In this document: positions 58,856-64,000 of the stretch, one piece after another
Position numbering within the stretch: the stretch's first letter is position 1
Layout of the letters: every line of letters starts with the position of its first letter
Source of the DNA: Prevotellaceae bacterium
Lineage (GTDB): Bacteria > Bacteroidota > Bacteroidia > Bacteroidales > UBA932
DNA: 64,000 nucleotides
Reading direction: 5' to 3'
Assembly (NCBI GenBank): GCA_031289415.1
Contig: JAITPN010000014.1
Coordinates: 26,776 to 90,775, forward strand
The notes under the pieces: model-generated
Seen by the model: only the letters and a program-made list of their open reading frames with translations
Databases searched by the model: none
What the model was told of the DNA's origin: nothing
Translations under genes and position numbers: made by a program

Positions 58856-60553
58856 TTATTCTTTTTCGGCTTGTAGTGTTGTTCCGGCATCATAAACTAT
58901 TGCTTTGTACCACGATTCGGGGTATGGCGGTTGGCTGGGAGATACCGGCGTACCATACTCGTCGCGCTTAAATTGTCCGTCGGGAGTTTCTTTTTTGATA
59001 TTCCCATCGGCATATTTTACAAGCAGATAAGCATCCAGTTGCCGCCAACGCGCCATGAGATCTTGGGCGGTTTTTACGGAATAATCGGTCAGCGTCTTCA
59101 CGGCGTCTTTTGGTTTATTTTTATTGTACAGCGCCAAGGCTTTTTGGTCTATTTCCTTTACTTTTTCAGCCTGTGCGCGTTCCCATTCTTGCTGCACCTT
59201 GCGGATGTCGGCGCTCACCGCGTCGTAGCGGAGATAGGCGAAGTGGGTTGTGCGGGTGAAAATCCAGAACGCGGCGGTTTCGGAGTAGGTCAGCAAATCG
59301 CCGTTACCCACAGCGTACGGTTGCGGTACGCCGGTGATGCTGCAATACACAGGCGAGAGGCACGACGTAGCAGGGTCGTCAACGCTAAACCAGAAAATGC
59401 CGCCTACGGCGTTGGGCAACCAGCTACGGCATTGGGCTACAAACCACCATCCGGTTTGTTGGGTGGCAACGGCGCGTTCGTGGATAAAATCAACGCCGTT
59501 GTATTTCCACGTCATCGGACGCCAGCGGTAAGGAAGTTTGAACGGACCTGCGCCCACGCCGGCAGTCATGTCCAGCGGCGTGCCTTCAAAATGGTTGCGC
59601 ATGGCGTTGGCAACGTCGTGTACGTCGAGCTTGCGGTCGGGCTTGATGTAAAGCGGCAAGCGGTGTGCGAGGTTTTTCCCCATGGCATAGTCGAGATAGT
59701 CGTCCATGCTTTTATCATATTCCCTGAAAAACGACCACACGCGGGCGTCGCAAAACCGTGCGCCTCCAAAATCGACAGGGTTGTATGTGTCCGAAAAACT
59801 GAAATCGGCGTCTTTGCCCGAAAAATATCCTCTGTCGCGCGCTACGCGAACCACGTCGTGGGCATATACGGTTTCCACTTCGGGATTGAATATTTTGTCG
59901 AGATGTTGGGAGCTGACGGACGTAGTTCCGTTTTCCTGCGTAAACGTGCGGATGCGCGCCTGATTGGCGTGTGCGCTGATATATCCGTCGGGGATGCGCA
60001 CGGCAACCCACACTGCGCCTTTGTTGCCCGCGCCTTTGCCTGTCATTTCAAGAATCCACACTTCATGGGGGTCAACAATGGAGAACGATTCGCCGCTTGA
60101 GTAATATCCGTATTCCGCCACGAGTTCCGCCATGGTTTTAATGGCTTCGCGGGCGTTTTTTGCACGTGAAAGCGTTACGTAGATAAGGCTTCCGTAGTCC
60201 ATGATGCCGTTCGTATCAACCAAGTCGGTGCGACCGCCGAACGTTGATTCGCCGATTGCCAGCGAATGTTCATTCATATTACCGACCACGCGGTAGGTTT
60301 CGGCAACTTCCTTGATGTAGCCGAGCGGTTTTCCTGTGTCCCACTCCTTGACGGCACGCATAGCGCCGGCGTTATGTTTGGCGGCAGCCCAAAAGTACAG
60401 TTCGCCGTAAAGGGTGTGCGAATCGGCGGTGTAGGATACGAATGTAGAGCCGTCGGTAGACGCGCCTTTCGTAACCAGCAAGTTGGTACAGGCGTATGTG
60501 TTGCTTATACTCGAAATAAGGATGAACAAAATGAATGTTGTAAGTGCTTTCAT
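58856..60553 (-). CDS. C69-family dipeptidase
   Basis: 565 residues. After the signal peptide (ending NTYA) the mature protein begins with Cys22 (CTNLLVTKGASTDGS), the N-terminal nucleophile of PepD-type Ntn hydrolases. Further family features: AETYRVVGNMNEHSLAIGESTFGGR, YGYYSSGESFSIVDPHEVWILEM and AHANQARIRTF. It cleaves dipeptides in the periplasm, fitting an amino-acid-fermenting life style. Own promoter. Confidence 0.92.
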   Translation of the reverse strand: MKALTTFILFILISSISNTYACTNLLVTKGASTDGSTFVSYTADSHTLYGELYFWAAAKHNAGAMRAVKEWDTGKPLGYIKEVAETYRVVGNMNEHSLAIGESTFGGRTDLVDTNGIMDYGSLIYVTLSRAKNAREAIKTMAELVAEYGYYSSGESFSIVDPHEVWILEMTGKGAGNKGAVWVAVRIPDGYISAHANQARIRTFTQENGTTSVSSQHLDKIFNPEVETVYAHDVVRVARDRGYFSGKDADFSFSDTYNPVDFGGARFCDARVWSFFREYDKSMDDYLDYAMGKNLAHRLPLYIKPDRKLDVHDVANAMRNHFEGTPLDMTAGVGAGPFKLPYRWRPMTWKYNGVDFIHERAVATQQTGWWFVAQCRSWLPNAVGGIFWFSVDDPATSCLSPVYCSITGVPQPYAVGNGDLLTYSETAAFWIFTRTTHFAYLRYDAVSADIRKVQQEWERAQAEKVKEIDQKALALYNKNKPKDAVKTLTDYSVKTAQDLMARWRQLDAYLLVKYADGNIKKETPDGQFKRDEYGTPVSPSQPPYPESWYKAIVYDAGTTLQAEKE

Positions 60554-60572
60554 AGCATGAATATTTATTCGG

Positions 60573-60580
60573 CAAAGGTA
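60573..60580 (-). promoter_or_regulatory. -7 box (TACCTTTG) for the dipeptidase
   Basis: Minus-strand TACCTTTG, 19 bp before the ATG. Confidence 0.6.
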
Positions 60581-60589
60581 GTTATTTTT

Positions 60590-60625
60590 TTATAAAACAA
60601 AAAAGGACGCAAGATTGCGTCCTTT
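60590..60625 (-). terminator. Terminator of the barrel-protein gene
   Basis: AAAGGACGCA/TGCGTCCTTT (60602-60625), 10-bp perfect stem with a 4-nt loop, followed on the minus strand by TTTTTTGTTTT. Confidence 0.85.
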
Positions 60626-60648
60626 CCTTGTTCATTGTAGGCTTTCCC

Positions 60649-61491
60649 CTATTTTGTACCGAAAGCCACCCCGATTTTTATTCCTGCCGCCAACGGCGTT
60701 ATCTTATCCGCCAGCGATGCGCCGTTGACGGAAGACGTCAGTACGCTGTTCGGGCGGTAGTCCGACGGCGCTGTGGAATTATACGGTATCAGCTTTTGCT
60801 CTTGCGGCGGCGTGTTTCGGATGTTGTTCACGCCATAGTCCAAATACAAACCTGTGTATAAGGATAACTTTGCCGAAAGCGTCCATTTGACGCCTGCTTC
60901 TACGGCGGCAAAAAACGCAGGCGTCAATTCCAAATCGCCTTTATTGCTGATGTCCGTGAACCTTCCGAAGCCCATAAATGCAGGATCGTAGAGCGTGAGG
61001 TCGGCTTCGGGATAGTAGCCAAATGCCCGAAGATTGCCCACCTCGTTTTTGTAGCCTGCATGCAACGGAATGCCTGCTTTTACACCGGCGGAGGCATAAA
61101 ACCAGCCGCTTTCAAAGCGCAGCATGAGCGGAATGTTCAGGAATATCGCCTGTCGGGTTTCGTGGTAATTTTCTGCCGTATAGTTGTACTGAAAACCGTC
61201 GGTGGGATACGCTTCCGTTACAGTACGGAGTTCGTAGTTACTCTGGATTAACGCCGCTGCCGCGCCGATGTGTACCCCAAAATTCTCGCTGAAAAAGAAC
61301 GTGTAACCTACTCCGAATGAGCCGCCGAAGCCTGTACCGTTTTCACCGGCAGCAGGCTTGTGGTAGCTCAAGGTTGATAATCCGCCGGCGGCGTCAATTG
61401 AAAATTGGTGGCGCGTTTGTGCGACCGACAAAGTTGCCGCAACCTGTGCAGCTATGAGGAGTATTCCTATCTTTAGTGTATTTGCTTTCAT
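60649..61491 (-). CDS. Outer-membrane beta-barrel protein
   Basis: 280 residues. Signal peptide ending TLSVAQ. Repeated amphipathic strands (FGGSFGVGYTFFFSENFGVHIGAAAAL, AIFLNIPLMLRFESGWFYASAGVKAGIPL, LSLYTGLYLDYGVNNI) and a final AAGIKIGVAFGTK point to a barrel of the PorT/OmpA-like porin type. It follows the T9SS cargo gene by 22 bp and may be co-transcribed with it. Function unknown. Confidence 0.8.
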   Translation of the reverse strand: MKANTLKIGILLIAAQVAATLSVAQTRHQFSIDAAGGLSTLSYHKPAAGENGTGFGGSFGVGYTFFFSENFGVHIGAAAALIQSNYELRTVTEAYPTDGFQYNYTAENYHETRQAIFLNIPLMLRFESGWFYASAGVKAGIPLHAGYKNEVGNLRAFGYYPEADLTLYDPAFMGFGRFTDISNKGDLELTPAFFAAVEAGVKWTLSAKLSLYTGLYLDYGVNNIRNTPPQEQKLIPYNSTAPSDYRPNSVLTSSVNGASLADKITPLAAGIKIGVAFGTK

Positions 61492-61513
61492 ATATTCTTA
61501 GACTTATTTATTA

Positions 61514-64000
61514 TTATTCTACCGTTACTTTTATTGATGCGCCGTTTATTGAGATTACATATATCCCTGTAGCCGACGGCAATGAGACTTTCGATTCGTT
61601 ACCCGTCAAGCGTTGCGTACCGACAAGGTTCCCCGACAAGTCAAATATCCTTATCCACGTATTTTCATTGGTGGCAGGATATTCCAACGTTACCGGATGA
61701 CCGTGGCGTACAGGGTTCGGATAGGCGTAGAACGACGTGGCATCCAGCGTTACCGTACCCGGACAAGTGTGTAGCACCTTGCCGTCGGTGGTGGTCAGGG
61801 TTACACTGTAGGCGGCTGAGGCGTCAAGTACATCGCTGCGGGCGTCGCCTGCCGAGTAGTACTGTCGCCAATCTATATACTGACCGTTTTTATACCATTC
61901 ATACGAAGAGAACGTATATCCGCCGTTATTGTCGGGATTATTATTCACGAACAAGACGTTGTTGAATTTCTTGCCTATCAATTCATCAAAGTCAAAACGG
62001 CTTTCTACCGTCAGACTGTATGTGCCGGTATTGCCTGCGCTTGACACCACTTCGTAGGTTACGGTATAAATGTCCGCACGGGTTACGTCGAAGCGGATGT
62101 CGCTCACTTCCGCGCCGTTGTACAGTACTTTCGACCCTACTTCGTCGGGCGTTACACGTATCGCAAGTTCTTTCACACCGCAGTGCGCCACATACACATT
62201 TGCGTCCGTAAGGTCTGCGTCATCAACCGTAACGGCGCTGACCTGCGTATTGTCGCTGACTACCGTAAACGTACGGCTCACTTCGCTTGCCGAATAATTG
62301 ACGTCGTCAAGATATGCCGTTACGGTTGCCGTGCCTGTTTGAATCAAACGAAGCAATGTATTCACGCCGGCGTCTATCGTGGCTGCCGCCGTGCTGCCGT
62401 CGGTGCGGAATTTCACCGTTACGCCGTCGTCGGTAACGGCGAACAGGGTGTAGACGCCGCCCAACTGTTCAACATTCAATGACTCGGCAGACTCAACAAA
62501 CGCGATAGTCTGCGGTTTCGGGGTGATGCTTGCTTGTTGCGGAGCGAAAACCGGCAACGTGTAATTGTCTTTATCACTACCGCTGAGAAGCCACCGGTGC
62601 GCCGCGATATTCCCGTCCGTTTGTACATTCTTACCTGCCGTATAATACAACTCGACGGTGAGCGCGACGTTGTCGGGTGCAATGACGTTGGTCAAACCGC
62701 CGGTGTGGGCGGCGGCGGTCGTGCCGTCGTAGACTTTCGTGGGCGTAACCGTTACGTCGTGCGTCAACAGCAGCGGCGTGATGCTTGCTTGGCGGCGGGC
62801 GACAAACGACGGTAAGATATAATTACCCGCATCGTCGCCGGCAATATTCCATGTGCTTGCCGTCACGTTGCCGCTGTACTGCACCTGTTTGCCTGCCGTA
62901 TATTCCAACGCCGCGTGGAGCGTTACCTTGTCGTCCGCTATCACGTTCGTCAGTCCGCCTGTATATCCGGCTACTTTCGTGCCGTCATATACTTTCGTCG
63001 GGTCTGCCAGCACGTCATGCGTCAAGGTTCGCGGAACAACCGTAAAGGTTTTGCCGGTAAACGAGACTTCATAGTTGCCGCCGCCGTTGCCGTCGTCAAG
63101 GACTAAACTGCCGATGGCGATGCTATGCGTGCCTGCCGTCCAGTTGCCCGATGTGCTCTTTTCGCCGTCAATAGCTAATGCGTCGCCAAAGCTGTCGCCT
63201 GCGGCTAATCCGCTATGCGTGTAGGCGGGCGTGATTGCCGAGCCGTACATGACGTTGGGTTGATTTTTTACCGTAATTGAAATAGGCTTTTTCGTAATGC
63301 TTGCCTGTAGCGTCGCAAACGAAGGTAGCGTATAATTGTCTTTATCCGTTCCTATGATTTCCCACGCGGCGACATCAATATTGCCGTCCGTTTGAACGTT
63401 CTTGCCTGCGGTATATTTCAACGCCGCGTTCAGCGTTACTTTGTCGCCTGCTATTGCGTTGGTCAAACCGCCGGTGTAGGCGGCAGCGTTTGTGCCGTCA
63501 TATACTTTCGTCGGCGTAACCGTTACGTCGTGTGTCAAAGTCAGCGGGGCAACGGTGAAAGCGTCGCCTGCGAACGTTAGCGTATAATTATTGCCGCCGT
63601 TGCCGTCGTTGATGGCTAAGCTGCCTTTCGCTACGTCATGAGTACCAGCAGCCCAGTTGCCCGATGCGCTCTTTGCGCCCGTGATGGACAATGCGCCTGT
63701 GAACTTGTCGCCTGCGGCAAGCGGTACGTCGGGCGCGTAAATTGACGTTACCGGTATACCGTATGTGATGTCGGCTTGGTCGGCTACCGTTACCGTAATG
63801 GATAGAGGAGCGATGCTCGCCTGCTGCGCTGTGAACGGAAGCAGCGTGTAGTTGCTTTTGTCCGCACCCGATATTGCCCATGTGCTTGCGCTGATTGCGC
63901 CGTTCGTTTGCATATTTTTGCTCGGATATTTCAATGCCACGTTCAGCGTTACGTCGTCGGGTGTTATTACGTTGGTCAAATAGCCGGTGTAAGTGGCGGC
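61514..64000 (-). CDS. YDG/MBG-repeat adhesin-like protein with T9SS sorting domain, N-terminus outside window
   Basis: At least 828 residues, open to the window edge; the codon read as a start at 63979 is an internal TTG. Alternating modules are visible: YDG type (THDVTVTPTKVYDGT..AAAYTGGLTN...KDNYTLP) four or more times, and MBG type (ITVKNQPNVMYGSAITPAYT...GLAAGD...GNWTAGTH) twice or more. Then an Ig-like segment and a C-terminal type A sorting domain (FYAYPNPV..., IRIFDLSGNLVG, LPSATGIYVISI). Exported by the type IX system and probably anchored on the surface. Confidence 0.9.
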   Translation of the reverse strand, partial: AATYTGYLTNVITPDDVTLNVALKYPSKNMQTNGAISASTWAISGADKSNYTLLPFTAQQASIAPLSITVTVADQADITYGIPVTSIYAPDVPLAAGDKFTGALSITGAKSASGNWAAGTHDVAKGSLAINDGNGGNNYTLTFAGDAFTVAPLTLTHDVTVTPTKVYDGTNAAAYTGGLTNAIAGDKVTLNAALKYTAGKNVQTDGNIDVAAWEIIGTDKDNYTLPSFATLQASITKKPISITVKNQPNVMYGSAITPAYTHSGLAAGDSFGDALAIDGEKSTSGNWTAGTHSIAIGSLVLDDGNGGGNYEVSFTGKTFTVVPRTLTHDVLADPTKVYDGTKVAGYTGGLTNVIADDKVTLHAALEYTAGKQVQYSGNVTASTWNIAGDDAGNYILPSFVARRQASITPLLLTHDVTVTPTKVYDGTTAAAHTGGLTNVIAPDNVALTVELYYTAGKNVQTDGNIAAHRWLLSGSDKDNYTLPVFAPQQASITPKPQTIAFVESAESLNVEQLGGVYTLFAVTDDGVTVKFRTDGSTAAATIDAGVNTLLRLIQTGTATVTAYLDDVNYSASEVSRTFTVVSDNTQVSAVTVDDADLTDANVYVAHCGVKELAIRVTPDEVGSKVLYNGAEVSDIRFDVTRADIYTVTYEVVSSAGNTGTYSLTVESRFDFDELIGKKFNNVLFVNNNPDNNGGYTFSSYEWYKNGQYIDWRQYYSAGDARSDVLDASAAYSVTLTTTDGKVLHTCPGTVTLDATSFYAYPNPVRHGHPVTLEYPATNENTWIRIFDLSGNLVGTQRLTGNESKVSLPSATGIYVISINGASIKVTVE

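Overview
The window comes from the chromosome of a member of the Bacteroidota, most likely a Bacteroidales-type anaerobe. Several independent signs agree. Nearly every transcription unit is preceded by the Bacteroidota -7 box TAnnTTTG. Shine-Dalgarno sequences are rare, apart from a perfect one before rpsU. There are TonB-dependent receptors, BACON/FISUMP-type and CotH lipoproteins, a type A T9SS sorting domain, pyrophosphate-dependent phosphofructokinase, the small ribosome-associated DUF4295 gene, and a thiamin uptake locus (OMR1-PnuT) under a TPP riboswitch. There is no prophage, no insertion sequence and no CRISPR array. Most of the window is ordinary core genome, interrupted by unusual intergenic repeats. 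The first gene (pepP) and the last (a YDG-repeat T9SS cargo protein) are cut by the window edges.

Layout. 0-9.6 kb (minus): pepP start, a TonB receptor with a small membrane protein and a hairpin-rich leader, a UPF0175/DUF3368 toxin-antitoxin pair, a membrane/lipid cluster (PhnP-like MBL, GtrA, CDP-alcohol phosphotransferase), then pnuT and the thiamin receptor behind the riboswitch. 9.8-13.1 kb: a large BACON/FISUMP/beta-helix surface lipoprotein with a long leader carrying a G14 tract. 13.3-18.6 kb: operon pfp-DUF6913-TPR-GT2-mtaB, divergent from the aldolase gene fba. 19.9-26.4 kb: ftsY, DUF4295, rpmG, rpmB, floA, dnaE. 27-35 kb: uvrA, a small lipoprotein, two tRNAs, fprA, grpE-dnaJ, and rpsU-xerD-hpf. 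35.3-41.4 kb: an AT-rich accessory stretch with an S41 protease-like protein, a DUF1080 protein, a truncated zeta-toxin pair, surface proteins and a CotH lipoprotein. 41.4-53.5 kb: rarA, a histone-H1-like protein, tRNA-Val, yhhQ, yqaA, mazG, lptB-kdsD, recQ, a nitroreductase and a secreted glycosidase. 53.5-64 kb: tRNA-His, a HlyD-MacB-TolC export set, tRNA-Arg, rplS, a C69 dipeptidase, an outer-membrane barrel and the T9SS repeat protein.

The most unusual content is two families of intergenic repeats. The first consists of two arrays, 10.5 kb apart and inverted relative to each other. Each is exactly 170 bp with the same two end sequences, and each holds seven units at a strict 21-bp period, all (except one decayed unit) centred on the palindrome ATACGTAT. 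Unit sequences are homogeneous within an array but differ between arrays. The second family is made of degenerate 7-bp units (NGTDAAG), mostly arranged as long inverted repeats, at five loci. At two of them the repeat supplies the last codons and the stop of the adjacent gene (mtaB, uvrA).

Smaller points include a 36-codon orphan gene with its own promoter, a four-codon mini-ORF with a perfect Shine-Dalgarno in the rplS leader, and a decayed gene next to one of the 21-bp arrays. All family assignments were made by reading translated motifs; no database search was run.
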